Below are positions 54,194 through 63,937 of a stretch of DNA of 64,000 nucleotides, piece after piece. The DNA is from Rikenellaceae bacterium. Its GTDB lineage: Bacteria; Bacteroidota; Bacteroidia; Bacteroidales; UBA932. The position numbers and the translations under genes were made by a program. The notes below the pieces were generated by a model. It was not told the DNA's origin and ran no database searches. It saw only the letters and a list, made by a program, of their open reading frames with translations. The first letter of the stretch is position 1. Each line of letters opens with the position of its first letter. The stretch lies in assembly GCA_900771335.1 (NCBI GenBank), contig CAAGNP010000012.1:79266-143265 (forward strand). Direction: 5' to 3'.

Positions 54194-55369
54194 ATGGCCA
54201 AGAGATTCAGAAAGCTTCACGGAGATCAGATTATATGGCTCGTAATTCTATTACTGGCCCTAATCTCTATTGTCGCTGTCTACTCCTCTTCCAGTGCGCT
54301 GGCATACAAAAACGACACTTCCACATTTACATACCTGTTCAAGCAGATGGGTTATGTATCCATAGGTTTCATAGCCCTGCTGATATGCTACAGAGTCCCA
54401 TTGAGCTGGTATAGAAGGGGCTCCATAATACTGCTGCTCTTCTCGGCGGCACTTCTCCTGTACATTGTATTCAAAGGGGTGGTTCTCAACCACGCCGCCA
54501 GATGGATACAGGTGGGACCACTCTCCTTCCAGCCGTCGGAGCTAGCCAAGATCGCTGTAGTGCTGTATCTCGCCAGGATACTTGAGACACATAAGTTCAA
54601 CACATTCCGGGAGTATGTGATATGGATATTGGTACCACTGGGGGCTGTCTGTATCCTCAGCCTCATTGGCAGTGTCTCCGCGACACTCATCATCGGAGTT
54701 ACTGCCTTTGTAATATTACTCTGCGCAGGGATCAACTGGAAATTCATAGCATATACCGTAGGGATCGTGGTAGTGGCCCTGTCACTTGTATTCCTTATCC
54801 ATAAAGCATTCGGAACATTCTCACGTCTTGACACATTCACCGCCAGGATCGAGAGATTCTTCTCACCTGAAGACACCGACTCGATGAGCGCCGAAGAGAA
54901 ACAGGAGTACAAAGAGAAAAACTTCCAGAGTGAACAGGCCAAGCAGGCGATCCAGCTGGGTGGACTTACCGGAAGGGGCCCAGGAAACAGCCTCAAGAAA
55001 GATACACTTCCCCACCCCTATTCAGACTTCATCTTCGCACTGATAGTGGAGGAGCTCGGTCTTGCAGGGGGAGTATTCCTCATCATGCTGTACCTGTGGT
55101 TCTTCTCACGGTGCATCACCATAGCCAAAATGTGCACCAGAATGTACTCTACTGTGGTGGTACTGGGTCTGGGCTTCCTTATCACCCTTCAGGCGTTCAT
55201 CCACATATTGGTGAATGTGGGGATTTTCCCTGTCACAGGACAGACACTCCCGTTGGTCAGCCTTGGAGGTACCTCCCTCCTGATCATGAGCTGTGCATTC
55301 GGCATTATCCTGTCGGTCAACAGGACTATTGAGATTAAAATTGAAATTGAGAAAAGTAAAAATGAGTAA
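54194..55369 (+). CDS. ftsW: Septal peptidoglycan polymerase FtsW
   Basis: The 391-aa SEDS-family protein has about ten spans, the signature GPLSFQPSELAKIA in the first half and late loop GRGPGNSLKKDTLPHPYSDF. It polymerises lipid II at the septum together with FtsI. The end overlaps murG by 8 bp. Confidence 0.94.
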   Translation: MAKRFRKLHGDQIIWLVILLLALISIVAVYSSSSALAYKNDTSTFTYLFKQMGYVSIGFIALLICYRVPLSWYRRGSIILLLFSAALLLYIVFKGVVLNHAARWIQVGPLSFQPSELAKIAVVLYLARILETHKFNTFREYVIWILVPLGAVCILSLIGSVSATLIIGVTAFVILLCAGINWKFIAYTVGIVVVALSLVFLIHKAFGTFSRLDTFTARIERFFSPEDTDSMSAEEKQEYKEKNFQSEQAKQAIQLGGLTGRGPGNSLKKDTLPHPYSDFIFALIVEELGLAGGVFLIMLYLWFFSRCITIAKMCTRMYSTVVVLGLGFLITLQAFIHILVNVGIFPVTGQTLPLVSLGGTSLLIMSCAFGIILSVNRTIEIKIEIEKSKNE

Positions 55370-56492
55370 GCGTATTATTATAAGCGGCGGCGGAACAGGG
55401 GGACACATCTTCCCTGCCATCTCCATTGCAAATGCACTTAAGGAGAAAGATCCATCTATCGAAATCCTCTTTGTGGGGGCTATCGGCAAAATGGAGATGG
55501 AGAGGGTACCTGCAGCCGGATATCCCATCAAAGGGCTCCCCGTTGCGGGACTGAAAAGATCCCTTGCACTCTCAAATCTGGCACTCCCCTTCAAAGTGAT
55601 CAAGAGTGTCAGGATGGCGGGCAAAATCATCAGGGAATTCAAACCTGATGTAGTGGTAGGTGTCGGTGGATACGCCAGTGCCCCACTTCTGTGGAGCGCA
55701 TCCCGAATGGGGGTACCCACCCTGATTCAAGAGCAGAACTCATACGCAGGACTCACAAACAAAATCCTCTCCAAGAGGGCCAGAACCATATGCACCGCAT
55801 ACGAAGGGATGGAGAGATTCTTCCCTCAAGATAAAATAATATTGACAGGCAACCCTATCCGCAAAGAGATAGCACCAGCCACCGCATCCCAAAAGGAGGA
55901 GGCGTACAAATTCTTCGGACTTAACCCAGAATTACCCACAGTACTTGTTGTGGGGGGAAGCCTAGGCTGCGGGACCCTCAACAGGACCATGAAGAGCTGG
56001 ATTGCCGCAGGCAATGGATCCCAATTTCAGGTGATATGGCAGAGCGGCAAAGGGTACGCTGCAGGAATCCAGAGTTTCTTCGAAGGGCTTGAGGGGTCCC
56101 AGTTCGGAGAAAACACCCGTCGCAACGGGAACATCCTCAACTGCGACTTCATCAGCAGGATGGACCTTGCCTATGCTGCCTGCGACCTGATTGTGTCACG
56201 CGCCGGCGCAGGTACCATTTCTGAACTTTGCGCAGCGGGCAAAGCACCCATCTTCGTCCCATCACCCGTGGTAGCTGAAGACCACCAGACCCACAATGCC
56301 ATGGCACTCGTCAACAAAAGTGCTGCCATATTGATAAAAGATGCAGAGGCAGAGGAGAAACTCATGGGAGAAGTGGAGAAAATTGTCTTTGACAGAGAAA
56401 AAATTAAAGAACTGGAGAAAAACATCCTCGCCTTGGCGAAGCCAAACGCATCAAGCGACATTGCCGACGAGGTCCTAAAACTTGCCAAATAG
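55362..56492 (+). CDS. murG: Undecaprenyl-PP-MurNAc-pentapeptide GlcNAc transferase
   Basis: The 376-aa GT-B enzyme has the N-terminal loop ISGGGTGGHIFPAI, GVGGYAS, and C-terminal donor-site motifs SRAGAGTISELCAAGK and PSPVVAEDHQTHNA. It makes lipid II. The start at 55362 is chosen since an upstream in-frame extension would overlap ftsW by 77 bp and lies before the conserved glycine loop. Confidence 0.95.
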   Translation: MSKRIIISGGGTGGHIFPAISIANALKEKDPSIEILFVGAIGKMEMERVPAAGYPIKGLPVAGLKRSLALSNLALPFKVIKSVRMAGKIIREFKPDVVVGVGGYASAPLLWSASRMGVPTLIQEQNSYAGLTNKILSKRARTICTAYEGMERFFPQDKIILTGNPIRKEIAPATASQKEEAYKFFGLNPELPTVLVVGGSLGCGTLNRTMKSWIAAGNGSQFQVIWQSGKGYAAGIQSFFEGLEGSQFGENTRRNGNILNCDFISRMDLAYAACDLIVSRAGAGTISELCAAGKAPIFVPSPVVAEDHQTHNAMALVNKSAAILIKDAEAEEKLMGEVEKIVFDREKIKELEKNILALAKPNASSDIADEVLKLAK

Positions 56493-57836
56493 ATGAAGAA
56501 TGTATATTTCATAGGGATCGGAGGAATCGGGATGAGCGCTATTGCCCGATACTTCAAACATGCAGGGTACTGCGTGTCAGGGTACGACCGTACCCCAAGC
56601 AAGCTTACTGCCGCTCTCGAAAGTGAGGGGATAGAGATCCACTACGAAGAGAGACCCGACCTTGTACCTGCCGATATCGATGAGACACTGGTCATATATA
56701 CACCTGCCATCCCGAAAGAGATGAAGGAGCTGGTACTTGTATTCGAAAAAGGGTACAAAGTGGTAAAAAGGTCCCGTGCTCTTGGTGAGATTGCCTCTGA
56801 GCAGAAATGTCTCGCCATCGCAGGAACCCATGGCAAAACCACCACCAGTACACTCCTGGCACATATACTTACCCACTGTGAAGAGGGTTGCAACGCCTTT
56901 TTGGGTGGAATCTCCAAAAATTACCACACCAACCTGCTCCTCTCCAAAAATCCCGTACTTGTAGCTGAGGCGGATGAATTCGACAGGTCGTTCCTGCAGC
57001 TGTACCCCGATATAGCTGCCATCACATCATGTGATGCCGACCACCTCGACATCTACTCGGACCACGACCATGTAAAAGGGGCTTTCCGGGAGTTTGCTTC
57101 ACAGGTGAAAGGGGCCCTTGTGGTAAAAAAAGGGATTGACATAAATTTTGAAACCAAAGCAAAAGTTTATACTTACAGCTACAACGAAGAGGCCGACTTT
57201 TATGCTACCGGCATCACTGTCGACGAGTGCGGGTATTTCCATTTTACCCTACACTCCCCCATGGGCAATATCGAGGGGTGCACTGTAGGGATTCCCGGCT
57301 GGGTCAATGTGGAAAACGGCATTGCGGCGGCAGCCGTAGCCCTGCTCCACGGCACCTCACCGGAGGATGTGAAGAGGGGCCTTGCAACATTTGAAGGTGT
57401 GGAGAGGAGATTTGACATCCACCTCAACACCCCCAAGTGCTCATACATCGACGACTATGCGCACCACCCTAAAGAGATCTCAGCGGCTATCAGCTCGATC
57501 AGAGACATATTCCCCGGAAGGAGACTGTGCGGAATTTTCCAGCCACACCTCTTTACCAGGACCAGAGATTTCTACCAGGAGTTTGCACAGAGCCTGAGTG
57601 CACTTGACGAATTGATCCTGCTCCCGATCTATCCTGCCAGAGAGCTGCCGATAGAGGGTGTGTGCAGCGAGATGATTTTCGACCTTGTGACCATAGAGAA
57701 CAAGAAAATCGTATCGAAGGATTATCTTCTTAAAGAGATAGAATCCAGAGATATCGATATTCTTATTACCTTAGGGGCCGGAGACATAAATTTATTTATA
57801 GAACCACTGACAGAAATACTTAAAAATAGATTATAG
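56493..57836 (+). CDS. murC: UDP-N-acetylmuramate:L-alanine ligase
   Basis: The 447-aa Mur ligase has GIGGIGMSAIARY at the N-terminus, P-loop AGTHGKTTTSTLL and the C-terminal DDYAHHPKEI. It adds L-Ala to UDP-MurNAc, the first stem-peptide step. It is directly adjacent to murG. Confidence 0.96.
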   Translation: MKNVYFIGIGGIGMSAIARYFKHAGYCVSGYDRTPSKLTAALESEGIEIHYEERPDLVPADIDETLVIYTPAIPKEMKELVLVFEKGYKVVKRSRALGEIASEQKCLAIAGTHGKTTTSTLLAHILTHCEEGCNAFLGGISKNYHTNLLLSKNPVLVAEADEFDRSFLQLYPDIAAITSCDADHLDIYSDHDHVKGAFREFASQVKGALVVKKGIDINFETKAKVYTYSYNEEADFYATGITVDECGYFHFTLHSPMGNIEGCTVGIPGWVNVENGIAAAAVALLHGTSPEDVKRGLATFEGVERRFDIHLNTPKCSYIDDYAHHPKEISAAISSIRDIFPGRRLCGIFQPHLFTRTRDFYQEFAQSLSALDELILLPIYPARELPIEGVCSEMIFDLVTIENKKIVSKDYLLKEIESRDIDILITLGAGDINLFIEPLTEILKNRL

Positions 57837-57838
57837 CG

Positions 57839-58648
57839 GTGTTAAGAAAGGTTTTGACATATATCGGATGGTTTCTTCTGGTAGCACTCTTCGGTGCTTA
57901 CTTCTTCTTCGCATCACTCCTTGAAGTCAAGGGGAGAGAGGATGATATATGCACGGGGATCAAGGTGACAATACTGGACAGTACCATCAACAGATTTGTC
58001 TCTGAAGAGGAGGTCAAAAGCATCATAGCCTCTTCTGACCTTAAAGTAACCGACAAAAAGATAGATGACATCAACCCTTATCAGCTGGAACAGCTCCTGG
58101 ACAAAAGGAGTGCCATCAAGTTGAGCGATGTAGCCATAGACCGCGAAGGGGTACTGCATGTAGAGATTACCCAGCGAAGACCTCTATTAAGGATACAGGG
58201 GAAAGATGGGGGATTCTATGTGGATGAATCCTGTTATGTATTCCCCCTTGTAAAGAGCTTTACATCATATGTTCCGATAGTAACAGGGGAGATACCCCTG
58301 TCCTTGACAGCCGGGCAGAGGGGAAAAGTGGATAATGAAGGGGAGAAATGGCTTTCATCCATGTTAAATTTTGGTGAATACCTTAGAAATCACGAATTTT
58401 GGAATTCCCAAATACAGCAGATAGAGATCCTCCCAAATGGAGATATCGCCCTGTACATGAGGGTTGGAGACCAGACAGTCATAATCGGAGAGCTCTCCGA
58501 TTATGAGGAGAAATTCAGGAAACTTGAAGCATTCTACAAAAATGCGGTCCCTATCCACGGATGGAACAAATATTCTGAGATCAATCTCAAATATGACGAC
58601 CAGGTGGTATGTACATTGAAAAAAGAAAAAAACGATAAAGAGATATGA
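57839..58648 (+). CDS. ftsQ: Division protein FtsQ/DivIB-like
   Basis: The 269-aa product starts at GTG, with one span near residues 8-23 (GWFLLVALFGAYFFF), then a POTRA-like region (FVSEEEVKSIIASSDL) and a FtsQ beta domain. It lacks strong sequence motifs; identity rests on topology and on the place between murC and ftsA. It overlaps ftsA by 4 bp. Confidence 0.85.
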   Translation: MLRKVLTYIGWFLLVALFGAYFFFASLLEVKGREDDICTGIKVTILDSTINRFVSEEEVKSIIASSDLKVTDKKIDDINPYQLEQLLDKRSAIKLSDVAIDREGVLHVEITQRRPLLRIQGKDGGFYVDESCYVFPLVKSFTSYVPIVTGEIPLSLTAGQRGKVDNEGEKWLSSMLNFGEYLRNHEFWNSQIQQIEILPNGDIALYMRVGDQTVIIGELSDYEEKFRKLEAFYKNAVPIHGWNKYSEINLKYDDQVVCTLKKEKNDKEI

Positions 58649-60039
58649 GCAACTACGTAGCAGCTATTGATTTAGGCACCACTAAAGTGGCTACCATCGT
58701 AGGTGAAAAATCTGCAGGTGGTATCAAGATTATCGCCTACAGCGAATTCCCCTCTGATGGGATCAAACGTGGAGAGGTGATCAATATACAGAAAGTATTG
58801 AATGCGCTTACCCCCACCATTGAATCTGTCAACAAACAGATAGAGGACGAAGAGTTCGAATTGACAGAGGTGTATGTAGGTATTGCCGGACAGGCAATCA
58901 GATGTACGTCCGCATCCAACAAGAAGATCAGAATGTTCCCTCAGGACATCATCAGGGATAGCGAGGTGAGCGGATGGACCAAAGAGATGTACAATTACAG
59001 CGTTAATCCGGGTGAAAGGGTACTGCATGTAATCCCCCAATCATACAATGTGGATGAGCACATGTACATTTCAGAGGCTGCCGGTATGATTGGAAAGGAT
59101 GTGGAGGCATTTTTCCGCCTTTTTGTAGGTAGGGCAAATGCTGTCAAATCGTGCGCCGAGGTGATCCACAGGAAAGGGCTCAAGATCCAGAGGATGCTGC
59201 TCGAGCCCATCGCATCTGCCAGAGCTGTAATCTCGGATGAGGACATGGAGCTGGGTGTAGCTGTACTGGACATTGGTGGAGGAACATCAGATTTGCTAAT
59301 TATTGAAGACAATATAGTAAGACATACAGCCGTTATCCCATTTGGCGGAAAATCCATCACAGAAGATATACGCCAGGTGTGCGGCGTATCATTCAAAGAC
59401 GCAGAGGTTCTTAAAAAACAACACGGATCCTGCCTTAGCGAATATGCCCAGGAATCAAAAGTGATCAACATACCTGGCAGGGACGGATCCACATCCAAAC
59501 AGATCTCATTCAAGCTTCTTGCATCTGTTATAGAGGCAAGGGTAAGCGAAATACTTGCTACAGTAGCATATGAGATCGAGCAGTCCGGATTCAAAGGGAA
59601 ACTTCGTGCCGGCATAGTTCTTACAGGTGGATCATCGAGAATCAACCATATCCAGATTCTTGCCAGACATATTCTCGGCAACGAGGTGCGCCTGGCACAG
59701 CCGGACACATTCTGCATCATGTCTACCTCGGTGGAAGAGGTCTTCAGACCCAGCTGCTCTACAGCTGTGGGTCTGGTCCTAAAAGGGTTTGATGTCCTCA
59801 ATGGGATAGATATGGACACACTGTCAATCCCTGTCCCTGCAGAGAATAAGGAGGAGGCAGTTGAAACCAATCTCTTCGGAGAGGTGACACCAGCCACTTC
59901 AGACAGCCATGAGAATAAAGGTGGTAAAAGCAAAGCTGCCCCTGCAAGACCGAAAAAGAAATTCAAAGATATCTGGAGAGGCAAGATTGGTGATATAAGT
60001 GATATATTCGGCACCACAGAGGCCGATGACGAAGCATAA
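58645..60039 (+). CDS. ftsA: Cell division actin-like protein FtsA
   Basis: The 464-aa ASKHA protein has AIDLGTTKVATIVGE at the start, an SHS2 insert (1C domain), VLDIGGGTSDLLII and LTGGSSRINHI. A Pro/Ala/Lys-rich linker leads to a C-terminal amphipathic helix (KKFKDIWRGKIGDISDIFG), which would tether it to the membrane. It recruits FtsZ. Confidence 0.95.
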   Translation: MSNYVAAIDLGTTKVATIVGEKSAGGIKIIAYSEFPSDGIKRGEVINIQKVLNALTPTIESVNKQIEDEEFELTEVYVGIAGQAIRCTSASNKKIRMFPQDIIRDSEVSGWTKEMYNYSVNPGERVLHVIPQSYNVDEHMYISEAAGMIGKDVEAFFRLFVGRANAVKSCAEVIHRKGLKIQRMLLEPIASARAVISDEDMELGVAVLDIGGGTSDLLIIEDNIVRHTAVIPFGGKSITEDIRQVCGVSFKDAEVLKKQHGSCLSEYAQESKVINIPGRDGSTSKQISFKLLASVIEARVSEILATVAYEIEQSGFKGKLRAGIVLTGGSSRINHIQILARHILGNEVRLAQPDTFCIMSTSVEEVFRPSCSTAVGLVLKGFDVLNGIDMDTLSIPVPAENKEEAVETNLFGEVTPATSDSHENKGGKSKAAPARPKKKFKDIWRGKIGDISDIFGTTEADDEA

Positions 60040-60046
60040 AGGAGGT
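60039..60046 (+). promoter_or_regulatory. Strong Shine-Dalgarno of ftsZ
   Basis: AAGGAGGT is a perfect complement of the 16S 3' end, with 4 nt before the ATG. It begins in the stop codon of ftsA. Such sites are rare in Bacteroidota, and the other genes of this operon have none as good. Confidence 0.75.
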
Positions 60047-60050
60047 AATT

Positions 60051-61265
60051 ATGGGTGAAGATTTGAACTTTGTTCCAGATTCATGGACAATCAAGAAAAC
60101 CATCATTAAGGTGGTAGGTGTAGGCGGAGGCGGATGCAACGCCGTCAACCAAATGTACAGGGACGGTATCAACGATGTTGACTTTCTGGTTTGCAACACA
60201 GACAGCCAGTCATTGATAGACTCCCCCATTACCGAGAAGCTTCAGCTCGGTGAGGGCCTTGGCGCCGGTTGCGATCCTGAAGAGGGACGCCGTCTGGCGG
60301 TAGAGAAGGTGGATGAGATCAAGAAAAGACTTGATGACGGCACCAAAATGCTCTTCATCACCGCCGGTATGGGTGGTGGTACAGGTACAGGTGCAGCCCC
60401 AGTCATAGCCAAGATAGCCAAAGAGATGGGTATCCTTACCATCGCAGTAGTTACCCAGCCTTTCCGTGACGAAGGGACAGAATTCCTCAGAAGGGCATAC
60501 GAAGGTATCCAGGAACTTGCCAAAAATGTGGATTCATTACTGATTATCGACAATCAGAAGATATATGACATATACGGGGATCTCAACATCTGGGAAGCTT
60601 TCCCCAAAGCAGATGCCGTACTCCAGACAGCCATCAAGGGTATTGCGGAGATCATCACAGGTCACGGATACATAAATGTGGACTTCGCTGACGTACGCCG
60701 TGTGATGAAAGACAGCGGCATGGCGATAATGGGATCTGGTGAAGCCAATGGTGCCAATAGAGCGGAGATCGCTGTAGAGAGGGCCTTTACATCACCACTT
60801 ATCAAAGACTACAGTCTCAAATCGGCCAAAAACGTCCTCATCAACATCACATCCAGCAGAGAGAACTCACTGAAGATGTCTGAGATGGAGAAAATTATAG
60901 GCTATGTGACAGAGTATACCGGCAACGCATTCAATTTCAAACGCGGTGTGGCTTATGATGACAAGATGGAGTCCGGGACCATCCGTGTCACCATCGTAGC
61001 GACCGGGCTTCTGGTCCATCTCACCCCTCCACCAGCTTTCCAGAAAGCGAGGGATATGGGTGATGAGGTAGACCTGGAAGAGAATGAAATAACTGTAAAG
61101 GTGGATACCGCTCCGGACAATAAAGAGCTGGGTATAAAGCTATCACCATTCAATATGGCCACCACAACCATCTATACACAGGGGATGAACATCACCGATA
61201 TGGAAAACGAGACTGCATTTGCCAGAAGACAACGAAAAGAGAAAGAACTTAATAACCAAGAGTAA
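60051..61265 (+). CDS. ftsZ: Cell division tubulin FtsZ
   Basis: The 404-aa GTPase has [14 protein letters not shown], the tubulin signature [13 protein letters not shown] and T7-loop [11 protein letters not shown]. The globular part ends near residue 330; a linker of about 50 residues leads to a C-terminal peptide ([12 protein letters not shown]) in the place of the usual FtsA/ZipA-binding tail. It forms the Z-ring. Confidence 0.97.
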   Translation: MGEDLNFVPDSWTIKKTIIKVVGVGGGGCNAVNQMYRDGINDVDFLVCNTDSQSLIDSPITEKLQLGEGLGAGCDPEEGRRLAVEKVDEIKKRLDDGTKMLFITAGMGGGTGTGAAPVIAKIAKEMGILTIAVVTQPFRDEGTEFLRRAYEGIQELAKNVDSLLIIDNQKIYDIYGDLNIWEAFPKADAVLQTAIKGIAEIITGHGYINVDFADVRRVMKDSGMAIMGSGEANGANRAEIAVERAFTSPLIKDYSLKSAKNVLINITSSRENSLKMSEMEKIIGYVTEYTGNAFNFKRGVAYDDKMESGTIRVTIVATGLLVHLTPPPAFQKARDMGDEVDLEENEITVKVDTAPDNKELGIKLSPFNMATTTIYTQGMNITDMENETAFARRQRKEKELNNQE

Positions 61266-61266
61266 T

Positions 61267-62820
61267 ATGAGCGACAGAAAGACCAGAGTAAGATTTGCAC
61301 CCAGCCCTACAGGGCCACTGCACATGGGCGGTGTAAGAACTGCACTATATAACTATCTATTTGCCAAACAGAGAGGTGGAGACTTTATCCTGCGAATCGA
61401 AGATACTGACTCACAACGATTCGTTCCAGGGGCAGAACAATACATCATCGAATCACTAAGATGGTGCGGAATCTACCCTGACGAAGGTGTATTGGCCGAT
61501 GGCACCATCCCTGAGACCCCTTCAGAGAGACATCCACACGCCCCATACAGACAATCCCAAAGAAGAGGTATCTACCGCAAATATGCTGAGCAGCTTGTTG
61601 AGAACGGCTACGCATACTACGCCTTTGACACAGCAGAAGAGCTTGCAGAGCTTCGCAAACAGAAAGAGGCAGCCAAAGAGACCTTCACATATAACTGGGA
61701 GACACGCGGAACACTCAGAAACTCACTCACCTTACCTGAAGAGGAGTGGAAAAAGATGGTTGAAACCGAAACAGGATGGACTATCCGTTTCAAAATGCCT
61801 GAAAACAGAGTGGTAAAAATGCACGACCTTATCCGTGGAGACATTGAAGTAAATACCAACACACTTGACGACAAGGTACTCTGGAAATCGATCGACCAGC
61901 TTCCCACATACCACCTGGCAAACATCGTGGATGACCACCTTATGGAGATAACAGAGGTTATCAGAGGTGAAGAGTGGCTTCCATCACTTCCTCTGCACTA
62001 TATGCTTTACGAAGCTTTCGGCTGGCAGGACACTCAGCCCAATTTTGCACACTTGTCACTCCTTCTCAAACCGGATGGCAAAGGGAAACTCAGCAAACGT
62101 GACGGAGACCGTCTCGGCTTCCCTGTATTCCCCCTCAAATGGGTATTACCTGAGGGTGAGGTATCACGCGGATACCGTGAAGACGGCTACCTTCCTGAAG
62201 CTTTCGTAAACATCCTTGCACTTCTTGGATGGAACCCCGGCACAGAACAGGAGATCTTCCGTCTTGAAGAGCTTGTAAACATCTTCTCTCTTGACAGAGT
62301 GGTGAAATCGGGTGCCAAGTTCAACCCTGACAAGGCCAAATGGTTCAACACTGAGTTCCTCCGCATGATGGACGACAAAGCCATCGCAGTGGAATTCTCA
62401 AAAGAGCTGACACAGAAAGGGATTGAGGCTGACCTTGAATATGTGACCAAAGTTTGCGGTCTGATGAAGAGCAGAGCACACTTTATCAGTGACTTCTGGA
62501 ACCTTACACACTTCTTCTTCCAGGCCCCTGCAGAATATGATGCAGCTGCAGTAAACAAATTCTGGAAAGAGGAGATACCATCACTTGTAGCTCAGGTAAA
62601 AGAGTATGTAATGGGACTTGAGCCATTCACCAAAGAGACACTTGAAGAGGGTCTGCACTCACTGATAGTGAACAATGGATGGCCTATGGGTAAAGTGATG
62701 AACTCACTCCGCCTATCACTTGTAGGTGCCCAAAATGGCCCCGGTGTGGCAGATATCATCTGGCTCATCGGCCGCGACGAATTCGCCGCCCGCATCGACC
62801 GCGCCCTAAACACACTATAA
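61267..62820 (+). CDS. gltX: Glutamyl-tRNA synthetase
   Basis: The 517-aa class Ib synthetase has RFAPSPTGPLHMGGVRTALY (HIGH-type motif), the Glu-binding RIEDTDSQRF and KLSKRDGDRLGFPVF (KMSKS-type). The start at 61267 follows the ftsZ stop by 1 bp; an in-frame extension into ftsZ is not expected. It is the last gene before the terminator at 62876 and the start of accessory DNA. Confidence 0.96.
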   Translation: MSDRKTRVRFAPSPTGPLHMGGVRTALYNYLFAKQRGGDFILRIEDTDSQRFVPGAEQYIIESLRWCGIYPDEGVLADGTIPETPSERHPHAPYRQSQRRGIYRKYAEQLVENGYAYYAFDTAEELAELRKQKEAAKETFTYNWETRGTLRNSLTLPEEEWKKMVETETGWTIRFKMPENRVVKMHDLIRGDIEVNTNTLDDKVLWKSIDQLPTYHLANIVDDHLMEITEVIRGEEWLPSLPLHYMLYEAFGWQDTQPNFAHLSLLLKPDGKGKLSKRDGDRLGFPVFPLKWVLPEGEVSRGYREDGYLPEAFVNILALLGWNPGTEQEIFRLEELVNIFSLDRVVKSGAKFNPDKAKWFNTEFLRMMDDKAIAVEFSKELTQKGIEADLEYVTKVCGLMKSRAHFISDFWNLTHFFFQAPAEYDAAAVNKFWKEEIPSLVAQVKEYVMGLEPFTKETLEEGLHSLIVNNGWPMGKVMNSLRLSLVGAQNGPGVADIIWLIGRDEFAARIDRALNTL

Positions 62821-62875
62821 TACACACGACACTCATCATTCCGTAACTTAATCGCGGAATCACACCAAATACGTC

Positions 62876-62904
62876 ATGCCCGGCTCAGACCGGGCATCTC
62901 TTTT
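62876..62904 (+). terminator. Hairpin terminator after gltX
   Basis: Perfect 8-bp stem (62876-62883 with 62890-62897), 6-nt loop, then CTCTTTT. A second small hairpin (62838-62843 with 62855-62860) precedes it. Confidence 0.7.
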
Positions 62905-63625
62905 CCACCCGGCCCCGACCCCCCATACGTCATCCCCAGCCCAGGATTGCATCTTTTCCGATATTACAACCGGTGCAGCCAGCAACAATTCCTGGCATAT
63001 CGTTTCTGTTTAAGTGATTAATTTGTATTTTTGGAATAATCTCATAATCCGCTAAGAATAAAATGTTTATGCGGAAAGTTCAATAACGAGGTAATGAGTT
63101 GGCAACTGTTCTGATTTCTACATACTTGCGTGATTTGCATTGATGTACAACTCATCTTAGAACAAAGATACAACTTTTTTATGAACGAGCAAAAGGACGG
63201 TGCATTTTTCATTATTGCAGGGTAATATTTGAATTTGGTCTATCATCAATCTGCGATATATGAGTTTCCCGATTCCATCATTCGCCCCTTTCCTTTGCTC
63301 GTCTGCGAAGGTAGTACAATAGCCCTTGAAAGTTGAAAGGTCGGAGCGGCAAGCCGTTTCGGGCAGAATCTTCCTCCTGCGGAGAGTATTCAGCCCAAAA
63401 ACCTTTCCCCTTTCAATGTCTGTACTCAAAAATGCAGACGGCAACGGAAATGAGCGACTGACGAAAATGTAGATAAAGATAAACAGACAGCATACAAACG
63501 GGTTCTTACATTGATAACCCATTTGTATGCTGTTCTTGTTTCTATCCATAGGGGCACTATTATTTTGCAGTAGATGAATATATGGCAAGCGGTAAATTTC
63601 ACTCCCTCCAAAAATATAGATAGGT
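62905..63625. other. Gene-poor edge of probable mobile element
   Basis: About 720 bp without a convincing gene. A leftward open frame (63157-63588, 143 codons) encodes a chain of no recognisable family with a hydrophobic patch (VCCLFIFIYIFVS); a long hairpin lies within it, so it may be non-coding. The region changes composition after about 63000 and contains GTATTTTTGG at 63025-63034, close to the GTAnnTTTGC core of CTnDOT-type attachment sites, though it also fits a -7 box. The boundary with the chromosome is probably between 62905 and 63160, but no direct repeat partner is in the window. Confidence 0.4.
63487..63533 (-). repeat. 18-bp inverted repeat hairpin
   Basis: Arms 63487-63504 and 63516-63533 with an 11-nt loop and one mismatch. 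The mismatch becomes a G-U pair in a leftward transcript, so the hairpin is fully paired only in that RNA. It may terminate or attenuate transcription from the HTH gene, or be a folded RNA of the element. Confidence 0.65.
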
Positions 63626-63937
63626 TTATCCGCTGTTATTCATCAGGTGCTTGCCGTTGTACTCCCGTTTTAACGCTTGCTCTATCTCACTCCGTTTGTA
63701 CAGAACTTTTCCACCGAGCACATAGTAAGGCAATGTGCCATTGCTTCGGTATTCGCTCAATGTCCTTCGGCTCACTTTAAGCATATATGCCACCTCCTTG
63801 TCGCATAGATACTCATCATCGTTTTGCAAGGCTGCACCATCTTTGGGCATACTATCGAGAATTTCCGATAGTTGGTCGATACTCTCGTGAATGGACTGCA
63901 TCCACGCATCGTCTTTTGTTCTCATCTCTTGGTACAT
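63626..63937 (-). CDS. Excisionase-like helix-turn-helix protein
   Basis: The 103-aa protein has an N-terminal acidic helix and a winged HTH of the MerR/excisionase type: DKEVAYMLKVSRRTLSEYRS followed by GTLPYYVLGGKVLYKRSEIE, where the wing is GGKVLY. Small proteins of this layout are typical of Bacteroides conjugative transposons, where they help excision or regulate it. An internal Met at 63925 is an alternative start. No integrase is visible in the window; it would lie beyond the right edge if present. Confidence 0.8.
   Translation of the reverse strand: MYQEMRTKDDAWMQSIHESIDQLSEILDSMPKDGAALQNDDEYLCDKEVAYMLKVSRRTLSEYRSNGTLPYYVLGGKVLYKRSEIEQALKREYNGKHLMNNSG

Noticed and set aside
63157..63588. 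Leftward 143-codon open frame in the terminal region, as a firm gene
   Set aside because: No known domain, odd composition and an internal fully paired hairpin near its N-terminus. Kept only as part of the gene-poor region description.
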